Below are positions 20,820 to 29,684 of a DNA stretch of 64,000 bases, one piece after another (position 1 is the stretch's first letter; every line of letters starts with the position of its first letter). The stretch comes from Rhizobium mesosinicum (GTDB lineage: Bacteria > Pseudomonadota > Alphaproteobacteria > Rhizobiales > Rhizobiaceae), in assembly GCF_019511345.1 (NCBI RefSeq), contig NZ_JAEUAK010000004.1, positions 186,001 through 250,000 of the forward strand, in the 5' to 3' direction. Under the pieces are notes generated by a model. It did no database searches. It saw only the letters and a program-made list of their open reading frames with translations, and had not been told where the DNA came from. Position numbers and translations under genes: made by a program.

Positions 20820-21257
20820 ATGGAAACCGATTCTCCGACGATACCGAAACGGACGCTGACGGATATCCTCTTCATCTTCTTCCTGCGGCTGGTTGCCGTT
20901 TCCTGCTTCTGGTTCGGCTTGCAATATTGGGCGATGCTCGTCGGCTACTCGCTTGTCGGCGCCGGCCGCTTCGATCTGTTGAGCCTGCCATGGAAGGTTG
21001 CCAGCACCTCGCTTGCCGTTCTTTTCCCGGTCGCTTCGCTCGGCCTCTGGCTCACCGTTTCCTGGGGGCCGGTCATCTGGGTGCTTGCCGCAGGCGGCCA
21101 GATCCTCATGTATGGCCTGCTTCCGCAGATCTTCGGACCCAATCACCTGATCATCCTGCTCCACGTCATCGTGGCCGTCATCTACTGGATTTTCAGGCTT
21201 TCCCTGTGGCTGGAGCGGCGCCGGCAGCGCCGTCAGGTAAGCGTTGATTTACCCTGA
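20820..21257 (+). CDS. DUF6163-type membrane protein
   Basis: A 145-residue protein with four transmembrane helices (LFIFFLRLVAVSCFWFGL, WKVASTSLAVLFPVASLGLWL, VIWVLAAGGQILMYGLL and IILLHVIVAVIYWIFRL) and a basic tail. I recognise it as the rhizobial family that sits next to ldtR; its role is unknown. It is divergent from hemB and upstream of ldtR, so a cell-envelope role is a context guess. Confidence 0.75.
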   Translation: METDSPTIPKRTLTDILFIFFLRLVAVSCFWFGLQYWAMLVGYSLVGAGRFDLLSLPWKVASTSLAVLFPVASLGLWLTVSWGPVIWVLAAGGQILMYGLLPQIFGPNHLIILLHVIVAVIYWIFRLSLWLERRRQRRQVSVDLP

Positions 21258-21303
21258 TACATCAAGGGCTTTTCGTAAGCCTCTGTTAAGCCTGCGGTTT
21301 AAG

Positions 21304-21324
21304 TCGAATTTTATATGTATTCGA
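21304..21324. promoter_or_regulatory. Inverted repeat upstream of ldtR (possible LdtR operator)
   Basis: TCGAAT and ATTCGA form perfect 6-bp arms separated by nine AT-rich bases, 62 bases before the ldtR start. The 10-mer TATTCGATAG overlapping the right arm also occurs upstream of ldtP at 22339-22348, which suggests a shared operator. Confidence 0.4.
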
Positions 21325-21385
21325 TAGGGTCTCACTCAAGGCGGGAAGAAAACGACACCGCCAAACAAAACAGTGAGGCAGTCAA

Positions 21386-21898
21386 ATGAACACGAAAATC
21401 AAGCCGCAGGCGGCATCGACTTTCCATGCACACGAACAGGGCATCCGTGATCTTTACATGGAATCCCTTCATCTTGTCGAACGTCTTCATCGCCGTCTTC
21501 TCGACGTCATCAAGGACGAGTTCGACCGTCAGGGCCGCAGCGACGTCAACGCCATCCAGGCGCTGCTCCTCTTCAACATCGGCAATTCCGAACTGACCGC
21601 TGGCGAGCTGCGCTCCCGCGGCTACTATCTCGGCTCGAACGTCTCCTACAACGTCAAGAAGCTGGTCGACCTCGGCTTCATCAACCACCAGCGCTCCCGC
21701 ATCGACCGCCGCTCGGTCCGTATCAGCCTGACCGAAACCGGCCAGGACATCGCCGAAACGGTAGCCCGGCTCTACGAACGCCACATCGCCTCGATCGACA
21801 AGGTCGGCGGCATCGGCACGGATGAGTTTACGCAGATGAACAAGCTTCTGCAGCGGCTGGACCGCTTCTGGAACGATCAGATTTTGTATCGTCTGTAA
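21386..21898 (+). CDS. ldtR: MarR-type regulator LdtR
   Basis: A winged-helix MarR-family regulator of 170 residues. The DNA-binding part reads LTAGELRSRGYYLGSNVSYNVKKLVDLGFINHQRS, followed by the wing RIDRRSVRISLTETGQDIAE. In Liberibacter the orthologue LdtR activates the L,D-transpeptidase gene ldtP and affects osmotic tolerance. Here ldtP lies about 620 bases downstream on the same strand, which supports the assignment. Family members bind small aromatic ligands; none can be read from sequence. Confidence 0.88.
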   Translation: MNTKIKPQAASTFHAHEQGIRDLYMESLHLVERLHRRLLDVIKDEFDRQGRSDVNAIQALLLFNIGNSELTAGELRSRGYYLGSNVSYNVKKLVDLGFINHQRSRIDRRSVRISLTETGQDIAETVARLYERHIASIDKVGGIGTDEFTQMNKLLQRLDRFWNDQILYRL

Positions 21899-22039
21899 GA
21901 AGGTTACGATCTGTCCTCAGGTACGAACACCAGAATGCCCTGACCGGCGTCGGCCGCATAAACGGGGCACGAGATGGCACAGGTGGCGCTGATCCGCGCC
22001 GCTTGGACGCCAGCGATTTCCGACCTCCAATCGGCAACT

Positions 22040-22074
22040 AAAGCGCACGCGGTTTCCCTCCGCGATGCGCTTTT
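22040..22074. repeat. Palindromic element / terminator-like hairpin after ldtR
   Basis: Arms AAAGCGCA and TGCGCTTT flank an inner CGCGG/CCGCG stem and are followed by a short T-run. It resembles the TAAAGCG-ended palindromes at 50517, 52229 and 58159 and may both terminate ldtR transcription and belong to that repeat family. Confidence 0.5.
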
Positions 22075-22338
22075 CTGCCTTGGTGCCAAAGGCCTGCTGT
22101 CGATCAGGCGGAAGCTGCGCTGCCTTTCGCACGCTCAAAAGACGTCCACTCACCCCTACGTGGCATCTTTGCAACGCATGGCAGCCAACCGCAAAGCCCG
22201 GTATTCAAGCCGTTTTTTAGTCGTTATTAACCCTCACGGTTTACCCGTCATATGGTTCGTTGCATTCGGTTTCCGGCAACCGGCAGTCTGTCTTGCGGTC
22301 CGGCAACACGAATTGGCCATATTGATGTGACAGCGGAA

Positions 22339-22348
22339 TATTCGATAG
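22339..22348 (+). promoter_or_regulatory. Shared 10-mer upstream of ldtP
   Basis: TATTCGATAG here is identical to the 10-mer at 21318-21327 upstream of ldtR. Only the right half of the ldtR inverted repeat is present. It is a candidate LdtR contact site 173 bases before ldtP. Confidence 0.35.
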
Positions 22349-22520
22349 CCGGCGTCCTCGAGGACCATTGGCACCATCCAGGTTGCTCGCAATCTTGTGA
22401 TGGGACTGGCGGAATTTCCTGCTGCGCCGGAAGAACGAACGGATAGGGATCTGCGTTAAAGCGCAGGATATCGCAAAGGGCCGCGGCTTCCTCCACCGCG
22501 GCATTGAGTGGTTGGGACGA

Positions 22521-23822
22521 ATGTCTAAAAAGAACGGAATTGAAGCTCTCTCGCGCCGCGCCTTCCTGGCGTCGGCGGCAACGGTTGGTGCCGGCGCGCT
22601 TGCCGCACCCGCATTCGCGCAATCGGCGCTCGATGGGCTCCTGAATGCCCCGAGGCGCGGCAACTGGGACGACCAGTTCGACGCCAAGGCTGCCTCGCGC
22701 ACGGCGACTGCCGTCCTTTCCAATACGCCGATTCTCAGCCCGCAGTCGGTGCCGAGCACGCAGCAGGCGATCATGCAGTATCAGCAGATCGCGTCCGCCG
22801 GTGGCTGGCCGGAGGTCAATCCGGGCGATCAGCGCCTGCAGCTCGGTGTCAGTTCCCCCACTGTCCAGGCGCTGCGCCAGCGTCTGGCGATCACAGGCGA
22901 CCTGCCGCGTGAGGCCGGCCTTTCCAACGCCTTCGATTCCTATGTCGACGGCGCCGTCAAGCGCTTCCAGGCCCGTCATGGCTTGCCCGCTGATGGCGTG
23001 CTCGGCGAATTCACGCTGAAGGCGATGAACATTCCCGCCGACGTGCGCCTGCAGCAGCTGAACACCAACCTGATCCGCATCCAGACCTTCCCGGAAGACA
23101 TGGGCCGCCGCCACCTGATGGTCAACATCCCGGCCGCCTATGTCGAAGCCGTTGAAGACGGCAGCGTTGCGACGCGTCACACCGCGGTTGTCGGCCGCCT
23201 CAGCCGCCCGACGCATATCGTCAACTCGAAGATCTACGAAGTCATCCTCAACCCGTACTGGACGGCACCGCGCTCGATCGTCGAGAAGGACATCATGCCG
23301 CTGATGCGCAAGGATCCGACCTATCTCGAAAAGAACGCGATCCGTCTGATCGACGGCAAGGGCAATGAAGTTGCCCCGGAGACGGTCGACTGGAACGGCG
23401 AGGCGCCGAACCTGATGTTCCGTCAGGACCCGGGCAAGATCAACGCCATGGCATCCACGAAGATCAACTTCTACAACAAGAACGGCGAGTATATGCACGA
23501 CACGCCGCAGCAGGGCCTGTTCAACAAGCTCATGCGCTTCGAATCGTCAGGCTGCGTACGCGTCCAGAACGTCCGCGACCTGTCGACTTGGCTGCTGCGC
23601 GAAACGCCCGGCTGGAACCGTCAGCAGATGGAACAGGTGATCGCAAGCGGCGTCAACACGCCGATCAAGCTCGCGACCGAAGTTCCTGTCTATTTCGTCT
23701 ATATCTCGGCCTGGGGCATGCCCGACGGTGTCGTCCAATTCCGCGACGATATCTACCAAATGGACGGCAATGCCGAACTGGCGCTCGACACCACCTCGGG
23801 CATGGAGCAGCCGGTACAGTAA
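22521..23822 (+). CDS. ldtP: Tat-exported L,D-transpeptidase LdtP
   Basis: Forms 3-3 peptidoglycan crosslinks or attaches outer-membrane proteins to peptidoglycan. The 433-residue protein starts with a twin-arginine-like signal (LSRRAFLASAATVGAGALAAPAFA). A peptidoglycan-binding domain follows (SPTVQALRQRLAITGDLP to RFQARHGLPADGVLGEFTLKAMNI). The YkuD catalytic domain carries HDTPQQGLFN and RFESSGCVRV, with catalytic C345. The ATG at 22521 is preferred to a TTG nine bases upstream. Its regulator gene ldtR is immediately upstream. Confidence 0.92.
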   Translation: MSKKNGIEALSRRAFLASAATVGAGALAAPAFAQSALDGLLNAPRRGNWDDQFDAKAASRTATAVLSNTPILSPQSVPSTQQAIMQYQQIASAGGWPEVNPGDQRLQLGVSSPTVQALRQRLAITGDLPREAGLSNAFDSYVDGAVKRFQARHGLPADGVLGEFTLKAMNIPADVRLQQLNTNLIRIQTFPEDMGRRHLMVNIPAAYVEAVEDGSVATRHTAVVGRLSRPTHIVNSKIYEVILNPYWTAPRSIVEKDIMPLMRKDPTYLEKNAIRLIDGKGNEVAPETVDWNGEAPNLMFRQDPGKINAMASTKINFYNKNGEYMHDTPQQGLFNKLMRFESSGCVRVQNVRDLSTWLLRETPGWNRQQMEQVIASGVNTPIKLATEVPVYFVYISAWGMPDGVVQFRDDIYQMDGNAELALDTTSGMEQPVQ

Positions 23823-23843
23823 GTCCGGTCATCGAATTCACGG

Positions 23844-23871
23844 AAAGCCGCGCCACGTGCGCGGCTTTTTT
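23844..23871 (+). terminator. Rho-independent terminator of ldtP
   Basis: Stem GCCGCGC / GCGCGGC with a short loop, preceded by AAA and followed by six T residues, 21 bases after the ldtP stop. Confidence 0.85.
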
Positions 23872-23944
23872 CATTCCAACCGGTCGATATCAGACGTAAA
23901 ACATTCGGCCCGCGCGCTTAGCCCAGCAAATGTCGTTCTTCGTA

Positions 23945-23973
23945 TTGCCCTCGCATCGGCGGAAGGCTAATAC
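23945..23973 (+). promoter_or_regulatory. Candidate sigma-70 promoter for glyA
   Basis: TTGCCC at 23945-23950, a 17-base spacer and TAATAC at 23968-23973. The predicted transcript starts about 25 bases before the glyA ATG, and GAAGGAG lies between as ribosome-binding site. No glycine riboswitch fits in this short leader. Confidence 0.4.
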
Positions 23974-24003
23974 CTTGCCGCATCCCAGCGAAGGAGCCAG
24001 CCC

Positions 24004-25302
24004 ATGACCAATGCTTCCACCGAATCCTTCTTCAATCGCTCGCTTGCGGACGTCGATCCGGAAATTTTCGGCGCGATCGGAAAGGAACTCGGTCGTCAAC
24101 GGCATGAGATCGAACTGATCGCATCCGAGAACATCGTTTCCCGCGCCGTTCTGGAAGCCCAGGGCTCCATCATGACCAACAAATATGCCGAGGGTTATCC
24201 GGGCAAGCGCTACTACGGTGGCTGCCAGTTCGTCGATATCGCCGAGGAACTCGCCATCGAGCGCGCCAAGAAGCTCTTCGGCGTCAACTTCGCCAACGTT
24301 CAGCCGAATTCCGGTTCGCAAATGAACCAGGCCGTATTCCTGGCGCTGCTGCAGCCGGGCGACACCTTCATGGGCCTCGACCTCAATTCCGGCGGTCACC
24401 TGACGCATGGTTCGCCGGTCAACATGTCCGGCAAGTGGTTCAATGTCGTGTCTTACGGCGTGCGTGAGGGCGACAACCTGCTCGACATGGATGATGTCGA
24501 GCGCAAGGCTAGAGAACACAAGCCGAAGCTGATCATCGCCGGTGGTACCGCTTACTCCCGTATCTGGGACTGGAAGCGCTTCCGCGAGATTGCCGATAGC
24601 GTCGGCGCCTATCTGATGGTCGACATGGCTCACATTGCGGGTCTCGTTGCCGGTGGCGTGCATCCGTCGCCGTTCCCGCACTGCCATGTCGCGACCACAA
24701 CGACCCACAAGTCGCTCCGCGGTCCGCGCGGCGGCGTCATCCTGACGAATGACGAGGATCTGGCCAAGAAGTTCAATTCGGCCGTCTTCCCCGGTCTCCA
24801 GGGCGGCCCGCTGATGCACATTATCGCCGCCAAGGCCGTTGCCTTCGGGGAAGCCCTGCAGCCGTCGTTCAAGGAATACGCCGCCCAGGTCGTCAAGAAC
24901 GCCAAGGCGCTGGCCGAAACACTTGTCGCCGGCGGCCTCGACGTCGTCTCCGGCGGTACGGACAACCATCTGATGCTGGTCGATCTGCGCAAGAAGAACG
25001 CCACCGGCAAGCGCGCGGAAGCCGCGCTCGGCCGCGCCTACATCACCTGCAACAAGAACGGCATTCCCTTCGACCCCGAAAAGCCCTTCGTCACCTCGGG
25101 TGTTCGCCTCGGCGCCCCGGCCGGCACGACACGCGGCTTCAAGGAAGCGGAATTCCGCGAAATCGGTAACCTTATCGTCGAGGTTCTCGATGGCTTGAAG
25201 GTTGCCAATTCCGACGAGGGTAATGCCGCCGTCGAAGCTGCCGTCCGCGGCAAGGTGGTGAATCTGACCGACCGCTTCCCCATGTATGACTACATGGGCT
25301 AG
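24004..25302 (+). CDS. glyA: Serine hydroxymethyltransferase
   Basis: PLP enzyme that converts serine and tetrahydrofolate to glycine and 5,10-methylene-THF; 432 residues. N-terminal [19 protein letters not shown] and [15 protein letters not shown] are diagnostic. The PLP lysine is in [16 protein letters not shown] (about residue 235). The stop TAG shares its last two bases with the start of a palindromic repeat element. The protein is complete and normal in length. Confidence 0.97.
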   Translation: MTNASTESFFNRSLADVDPEIFGAIGKELGRQRHEIELIASENIVSRAVLEAQGSIMTNKYAEGYPGKRYYGGCQFVDIAEELAIERAKKLFGVNFANVQPNSGSQMNQAVFLALLQPGDTFMGLDLNSGGHLTHGSPVNMSGKWFNVVSYGVREGDNLLDMDDVERKAREHKPKLIIAGGTAYSRIWDWKRFREIADSVGAYLMVDMAHIAGLVAGGVHPSPFPHCHVATTTTHKSLRGPRGGVILTNDEDLAKKFNSAVFPGLQGGPLMHIIAAKAVAFGEALQPSFKEYAAQVVKNAKALAETLVAGGLDVVSGGTDNHLMLVDLRKKNATGKRAEAALGRAYITCNKNGIPFDPEKPFVTSGVRLGAPAGTTRGFKEAEFREIGNLIVEVLDGLKVANSDEGNAAVEAAVRGKVVNLTDRFPMYDYMG

Positions 25303-25400
25303 AGCGCCGTGCGCCCGTTCGGGCGCACAAAGGACGCTCTAACTCTTTGAATCTACGCATCAGGCTTTCCGAAAATCGATTCCGACTTTCGGGCCGATGC
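25301..25400. repeat. Two-hairpin rhizobial intergenic mosaic-type repeat
   Basis: Hairpin 1 (25301-25340) has outer AGAGCG/CGCTCT and inner GTGCGCCC/GGGCGCAC stems. Hairpin 2 (25357-25400) has GCATC/GATGC ends and an inner CCGAAA/TTTCGG stem. The two-palindrome layout is that of rhizobial intergenic mosaic elements. It fills the glyA-nrdR gap and could stabilise or attenuate the transcript. Confidence 0.75.
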
Positions 25401-25413
25401 TGAAGGAGAAGGC

Positions 25414-25890
25414 ATGCGCTGCCCTTATTGCGGTTCGGAAGATACGCAGGTCAAGGATTCACGCCCGGCGGAGGATAACACCTCCATCCGCCGGCGCCGC
25501 ATCTGTCCGGACTGCGGCGGTCGCTTCACGACCTTCGAGCGTGTGCAGCTGCGCGAACTGATGGTCACGAAAAAGACCGGCCGAAAGGTTCCCTTCGACC
25601 GCGACAAGCTGGTCAGGTCCTTCGATGTGGCATTGCGCAAGCGGCCCGTCGATCGCGACCGTATCGAGCGCGCTGTCTCCGGTATCGTGCGCCGGCTGGA
25701 AAGCTCGGGCGAGACGGAAATCTCCTCCGAACAGATCGGCCTGCAGGTTCTGGAAGCGTTAAAAGGCCTCGACGATGTCGGCTTCGTGCGCTACGCCTCG
25801 GTCTATCGCGATTTTTCGCATGCCGAGGATTTCGAAAAACTGATCGCCGAGCTCAATGCGAAGATTGCCGGCGATCCGCTGGACGTATGA
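25414..25890 (+). CDS. nrdR: Transcriptional repressor NrdR
   Basis: Represses ribonucleotide reductase genes when dATP is bound. The 158 residues include an N-terminal zinc ribbon with C3, C6, C31 and C34 ([12 protein letters not shown] and [15 protein letters not shown]) and an ATP-cone domain ([20 protein letters not shown], then [17 protein letters not shown]). The stop overlaps the ribD start (ATGA), so nrdR and ribD are coupled, a common arrangement in alphaproteobacteria. Confidence 0.96.
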   Translation: MRCPYCGSEDTQVKDSRPAEDNTSIRRRRICPDCGGRFTTFERVQLRELMVTKKTGRKVPFDRDKLVRSFDVALRKRPVDRDRIERAVSGIVRRLESSGETEISSEQIGLQVLEALKGLDDVGFVRYASVYRDFSHAEDFEKLIAELNAKIAGDPLDV

Positions 25891-27209
25891 CCATGGGCGA
25901 GGGGATCGCGCGGCCTGAGGACGAACGCTTCATGGCAGCCGCGATCCGCCTGTCGCGATGGCACACGGGCCAGACGTCCACCAATCCATCTGTCGGCTGT
26001 GTCATCGTTCGCGATGGCGAGATCGTCGGTCGGGCCGTGACGGCACTCGGCGGTCGCCCGCATGCTGAGCCCCAGGCGCTCGCCGAAGCCGGCGAACTTG
26101 CCCGCGGAGCAACCGCCTATGTCACGCTCGAACCTTGCTCGCATCACGGCAAGACACCGCCTTGCGCGGAAGCCCTGATCGCCTATGGCGTCGGGCGTGT
26201 CGTCATCAGCGTCACCGATCCTGATGTCAGAGTGTCCGGCCGCGGCATTTCCACGCTACGCGATGCCGGCATCGAGGTCACGACAGGCGTGCTGGAAGAA
26301 GAAGCAAGGCAACCGCTCGCTGGATACCTCACCCGCCAGACGAAGAACCGTCCCTATGTGACTCTCAAACTTGCCGTTTCCGCCGATGGCATGATCGGCC
26401 GAGAGGGGGTAGGGCAGGTGGCGATCACGGGGCCGGAGGCGCGTGCCCAGGTTCAGGCTCTTCGTGCCGAGACCGATGCCATCCTCGTCGGCATTGGCAC
26501 GGCGATCGCTGACGATCCGTTGCTGACGGTACGCACGCCGGGGCTTGAGGCGCAATCGCCTGTTCGGATCGTGCTCGATCCTGCTCTGGCCCTGCCGCTG
26601 ACGAGCAAGCTTGTCGAGACGGCGAAGGAAGTGCCGGTTATTGTCGTGGCGAGTGAAGAGGTATCGCCGTTAGGGTCCGAGGAAGGGGCAGCCCCCTCTG
26701 TCCTGCCGGACATCTCCCCCACAATGGGGGAGATCGGCAAGGCGCTTGCTCCAAATTCCCAAGATAACCCGTCGTTGCCAGCAACGGCAGATGTGGGGCG
26801 GGGAGCTACCCCCCAGCCAATCTCCCCCCCTGTGGGGGAGATGTCCGGCAGGACAGAGGGGGGTGCCGCACCCACCGACCGCACCGACATGGACACCCGC
26901 CACGCCGCCCTAGAAGCCGCCGGCGTGGAGATCCTCTACTGCAATCCCTATCATCCCGAAGTCCTGCTGCCGGCGCTTGCCACGCGCGGTATTTCCTCGC
27001 TCCTGGTGGAAGGCGGCGCGAAAACCGCGAAACTTTTCCTCGAAGCCGGCCTCGTCGATCGCATCCAGCTTTATCAGGCCCCTGTCGTCATCGGCGACGG
27101 TGGTATTGAATCCCCGCTGCAGCCAACCGACATACCATCCGGTTTCGCCCATAGAGGCACTTACATATTCGGCGCGGATCGCCTGGACGAATACGAAAGA
27201 GAGAATTGA
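25887..27209 (+). CDS. ribD: Bifunctional riboflavin deaminase/reductase RibD with an in-frame repeat insertion
   Basis: Carries out the second and third steps of riboflavin synthesis. The deaminase domain (residues about 10-150) has zinc ligands in RPHAEPQAL (H59, catalytic E61) and [13 protein letters not shown] (C84, C93). The reductase domain follows ([63 protein letters not shown]). At 440 residues it is about 65-75 longer than usual. The excess lies between VPVIVVAS and the [13 protein letters not shown] block and coincides with a palindromic DNA repeat at 26687-26867. The reading frame is intact on both sides. The start at 25887 overlaps nrdR; a second ATG six bases on is possible. Confidence 0.95.
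   Translation: MTMGEGIARPEDERFMAAAIRLSRWHTGQTSTNPSVGCVIVRDGEIVGRAVTALGGRPHAEPQALAEAGELARGATAYVTLEPCSHHGKTPPCAEALIAYGVGRVVISVTDPDVRVSGRGISTLRDAGIEVTTGVLEEEARQPLAGYLTRQTKNRPYVTLKLAVSADGMIGREGVGQVAITGPEARAQVQALRAETDAILVGIGTAIADDPLLTVRTPGLEAQSPVRIVLDPALALPLTSKLVETAKEVPVIVVASEEVSPLGSEEGAAPSVLPDISPTMGEIGKALAPNSQDNPSLPATADVGRGATPQPISPPVGEMSGRTEGGAAPTDRTDMDTRHAALEAAGVEILYCNPYHPEVLLPALATRGISSLLVEGGAKTAKLFLEAGLVDRIQLYQAPVVIGDGGIESPLQPTDIPSGFAHRGTYIFGADRLDEYEREN
26687..26867. repeat. Long palindromic repeat inserted in frame in ribD
   Basis: The ends are 37-base inverted repeats (26687-26723 and 26831-26867) with one mismatch; each contains the block CTGTCCTGCCGGACATCT or its complement. Each arm carries or overlaps a smaller hairpin, for example 26712-26734 with perfect ATCTCCCCCA/TGGGGGAGAT arms. 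In the ribD frame it encodes a Pro, Gly and Ala-rich segment including [13 protein letters not shown]. The antisense strand is also open and encodes a near-copy of that peptide, as expected of a palindrome. Confidence 0.85.
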
Positions 27210-27829
27210 TGTTTACGGGAATTATCACTGATATCGGCACGATCGAATCCGTTGCGCAGTTAAAAGAAGGCATCAAGCTTCGCGTCACGACGAATTACGA
27301 CCCTGCGACTATCGATATGGGTGCTTCCATCTCTCATTCCGGCATCTGCCTGACCGTGACCGGCTTGCCGCAGGAGGGCAGCAACGGTCGCTGGTTTGAG
27401 GTGGAGGCATGGGAGGAGGCTCTGCGCCTCACCACTATTTCCACCTGGGAGGTGGGCAGCCACATCAATCTCGAGCGTTCGCTGAAGATCGGTGACGAGC
27501 TGGGCGGCCATATCGTCTCCGGCCATGTCGATGGCAAGGCCGAGATCCTCTCGGTGACGGAAGAAGGCGATGCCACTCGTTTTCGCCTGCGCGCACCGGC
27601 TCATCTCGCGAAGTTCGTGGCGCCCAAGGGTTCGATTGCGCTCGACGGCACGTCGCTGACCGTCAACGCCGTCGATGGCACGGATTTCGACGTGCTCTTG
27701 ATCCGCCACACGCTGGAGGTGACGACCTGGGGTGAGCGCAAGGCCGGCGACTTCGTCAACTTCGAGGTCGACACGATGGCGCGGTATGCTGCCCGCCTCG
27801 CCGAGTTCCCTAGCGCGAAAACTGAATGA
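27209..27829 (+). CDS. ribE: Riboflavin synthase, alpha subunit
   Basis: Dismutates two 6,7-dimethyl-8-ribityllumazine molecules to riboflavin. The 206 residues form two lumazine-binding barrels: [15 protein letters not shown] with SHSGICLTVTG, and HIVSGHVDGKAEILSV with IALDGTSLTVNAVDG. The ATG overlaps the ribD stop (TGATG), fixing the start. The 3' end overlaps the convergent acetyltransferase gene by 20 bases. Confidence 0.95.
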   Translation: MFTGIITDIGTIESVAQLKEGIKLRVTTNYDPATIDMGASISHSGICLTVTGLPQEGSNGRWFEVEAWEEALRLTTISTWEVGSHINLERSLKIGDELGGHIVSGHVDGKAEILSVTEEGDATRFRLRAPAHLAKFVAPKGSIALDGTSLTVNAVDGTDFDVLLIRHTLEVTTWGERKAGDFVNFEVDTMARYAARLAEFPSAKTE

Positions 27830-28367
27830 TAGGGCCGTTGTAGTCGGTCCTGGCGGTTTCTCTGAAGCCGAGCTTCTCGGCAACCTTCAGCGACGGCGCG
27901 TTATCGGGGCTGATGATGCAGGTCATTGGCCGTCCCGGAAACTGTGTCTCACCCCAGCCGATGATCGCCCTCAGCGCTTCTGTGGCGTAACCTTTGCCGT
28001 GGTTGGAAGGCAGCAAGGCCCAGCCCACCTCCATCGTGCCCTCGATCGAGGGCTCCATGTCGCGCTTGGCTTCCAGGAAACCTGCTTCGCCGATGAAACG
28101 GCCGCTTTCTTTTTCTTCGATCGCGAAGAACCCGAAGCCCATGTGATGCCACATGCCGGCAATCCGCAGCAGCCGTGCCCAACTCTGCTCACGGGTGGAG
28201 GGCGCGCCGGTGATGAAGCGCACGACATCCTCGTCACGCCAGAGTTCGCAATGCACTTCGAAATCGTCGCGCCGATGTGCGCGCAGAACGAGCCGCCCGG
28301 TTTCCAGTGTCGGAATATCGATCATGAAAAGCTGCTCTGAATGGAGTTGCGATGACGGAGCGGACAT
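27810..28367 (-). CDS. GNAT acetyltransferase, RimJ/RimL type
   Basis: A 185-residue N-acetyltransferase. The RimJ/RimL pattern is visible: IPTLETGRLVLRAHRRDDFE at the start, then the acetyl-CoA loop SNHGKGYATEALRAIIGWG and the closing ISPDNAPSLKVAEKLGFRE. Substrate unknown. The ATG at 28367 overlaps the stop of the upstream cupin gene (TGATG), which favours this start. An internal ATG at 28325 would give a more typical N-terminus for the family and cannot be excluded. Confidence 0.85.
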   Translation of the reverse strand: MSAPSSQLHSEQLFMIDIPTLETGRLVLRAHRRDDFEVHCELWRDEDVVRFITGAPSTREQSWARLLRIAGMWHHMGFGFFAIEEKESGRFIGEAGFLEAKRDMEPSIEGTMEVGWALLPSNHGKGYATEALRAIIGWGETQFPGRPMTCIISPDNAPSLKVAEKLGFRETARTDYNGPIIQFSR

Positions 28368-28861
28368 CAGAGTCCCGGTTCGCCGTCCCAGTAGTCGAGC
28401 GTGTTCTCGCCTCGGCCGATATGGCCGAAGGAACCGCCGTCGCGGTTGGTCTTGGCGAGAAACTTGCCGGAATCGGGATATTCGCAGATCTCGGTCTTCG
28501 CCTTCGTCGACAGGCCCAGATAGATCAGCGGCGTTGATCCGGTATTGATGATCTGATGAGCGGTTTCCGGCCCGCCCGAGGGGGCGCCTAACACATCGCC
28601 CTTCTTGATCGGATAGCGCTGCTCGCCGAAGCGATATTCGCCCGTGCCCTCGATGATATAGAAGAGCTCGTCTTCCACATGATGATTGTGGAAAGGGCAG
28701 CCGGATTTGCCAGGCGGCACCTCACTGTAGCTGATGCCGAGATTGGTGAGCCCGAGCTGTTTTCCGAAAGACGTGTCGCGGCTCTCGAAGAGCTTTCCCT
28801 TCGTCCAGTGTTCGAGGGAGAGATCGGCTGTATTGATGACCGGTTTTGCGTTCGTTGCCAT
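28367..28861 (-). CDS. Cupin-domain protein
   Basis: A 164-residue single-cupin protein. Motif 1 is CPFHNHHVEDELFYIIEGTGEYRFG and motif 2 is KKGDVLGAPSGGPETAHQIINTG, which together give a metal site. Both its strand and the stop/start overlap place it in an operon with the GNAT gene. No substrate can be assigned; the family includes sugar and auxin-like binding proteins. Confidence 0.85.
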   Translation of the reverse strand: MATNAKPVINTADLSLEHWTKGKLFESRDTSFGKQLGLTNLGISYSEVPPGKSGCPFHNHHVEDELFYIIEGTGEYRFGEQRYPIKKGDVLGAPSGGPETAHQIINTGSTPLIYLGLSTKAKTEICEYPDSGKFLAKTNRDGGSFGHIGRGENTLDYWDGEPGL

Positions 28862-28985
28862 AGGGTCCTCCGCTTTGGCGAGAAGACAATCCTATCCGGC
28901 GGAAAATGCAACAGTGATTTCGACAAAAGGCGGTATGGGCAGTGAGGAGATCAGCCGCCCATACTCGCATGCGTAGTTGGCAGCC

Positions 28986-29342
28986 TCAGCGAACGTAGAA
29001 CGTAATGCTGCCGTCGGCTGCTTGTTCGGCGTTCACGACATTGCGGATATTGACGCCATCATTGTTGAGCTTGTGTGCCAGCGACCTGTTGGCATCAATG
29101 GAAGCCTGGATGGCATGGACAGCGCTTTGCGAGCGCTGGAGGACGGAGCGCGGACCGGTGGTCTGGTCGTCGAGATTGTGCCAGTCGTAGACCGGCTGGA
29201 TGTTGAAGTCGCCTTGGAAGGAGCGAAGCGTCTGCTCGATACCTCGTTCGGTATTCATGCCGAGGCTTTCAGCCCGGCTGATGCCGGCAAATGCAAGGGA
29301 GGAGAAAGCAGCGGCAATGGCAATTTTAGCAACGCGGTTCAT
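28986..29342 (-). CDS. Small secreted protein, unknown function
   Basis: A 118-residue protein with a signal peptide (MNRVAKIAIAAAFSSLAFAGISRAES). The start has AAAGGA about ten bases upstream. The mature part is hydrophilic and probably helical (SVLQRSQSAVHAIQASIDANRSLAHKLN) and ends in a short beta-like segment (GSITFYVR). No family is recognised; it is probably periplasmic. Confidence 0.7.
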   Translation of the reverse strand: MNRVAKIAIAAAFSSLAFAGISRAESLGMNTERGIEQTLRSFQGDFNIQPVYDWHNLDDQTTGPRSVLQRSQSAVHAIQASIDANRSLAHKLNNDGVNIRNVVNAEQAADGSITFYVR

Positions 29343-29684
29343 GATGGTATCCTTTCGTCTGCTGCGACGGTCAGCTGTCAACAGGGATCGTCTGCGTTAC
29401 GATTGGGATTTGGCGCCGCAGTGTTGGTCTTTCAATGGCTTAAGCCACTGAAAATAAATTACAAATTGTTCACGAATTCTGCCTTCGATTTGCCGTTATT
29501 GCGCCACCCGGCTAAGCATGTTTTTCACGTCGTTGCGCCCAGCGATGCGCGCCCGAGCTATCCTATTGCAGATATTTTGTCTTTCCGTCAAAGCGCTGCC
29601 CGAATTTGCTTGCCATTCGCTCGAAGGCATGTTTTGACCGCGGCCTGCCCGAGTGGAAAACGCCCCTCCAACCGAAGGTGAACC
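29343..29684. other. Divergent intergenic region upstream of ribH (342 bp)
   Basis: No gene seen. It must hold promoters for the secreted protein and for ribH-nusB. A perfect 12-base palindrome TGGCTTAAGCCA lies at 29436-29447, next to an AT-rich tract. I looked for the conserved FMN riboswitch blocks ahead of ribH and did not find them. Confidence 0.5.

Larger units (their letters stand above)
21899..22520. other. ldtR-ldtP intergenic region (622 bp)
   Basis: No convincing gene. It contains a terminator-like palindrome (22040-22074) after ldtR, an AT-richer stretch, and the 10-mer TATTCGATAG at 22339-22348 shared with the ldtR upstream region. The length suggests a separately regulated ldtP promoter with a leader of up to about 150 bases. 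Confidence 0.5.

Noticed and set aside
21974..22330. 118-codon ORF between ldtR and ldtP
   Set aside because: No ribosome site, poor composition, and it runs through a terminator-like palindrome and the putative ldtP control region.
23872..24003. Glycine riboswitch upstream of glyA
   Set aside because: The predicted leader is only about 25 bases and no aptamer-like fold is seen.
26453..26896. Antisense ORF inside ribD with peptide similar to the sense insertion
   Set aside because: The similarity follows from the palindrome, not from a second gene.
29343..29684. FMN riboswitch upstream of ribH
   Set aside because: None of the conserved FMN aptamer blocks is present.
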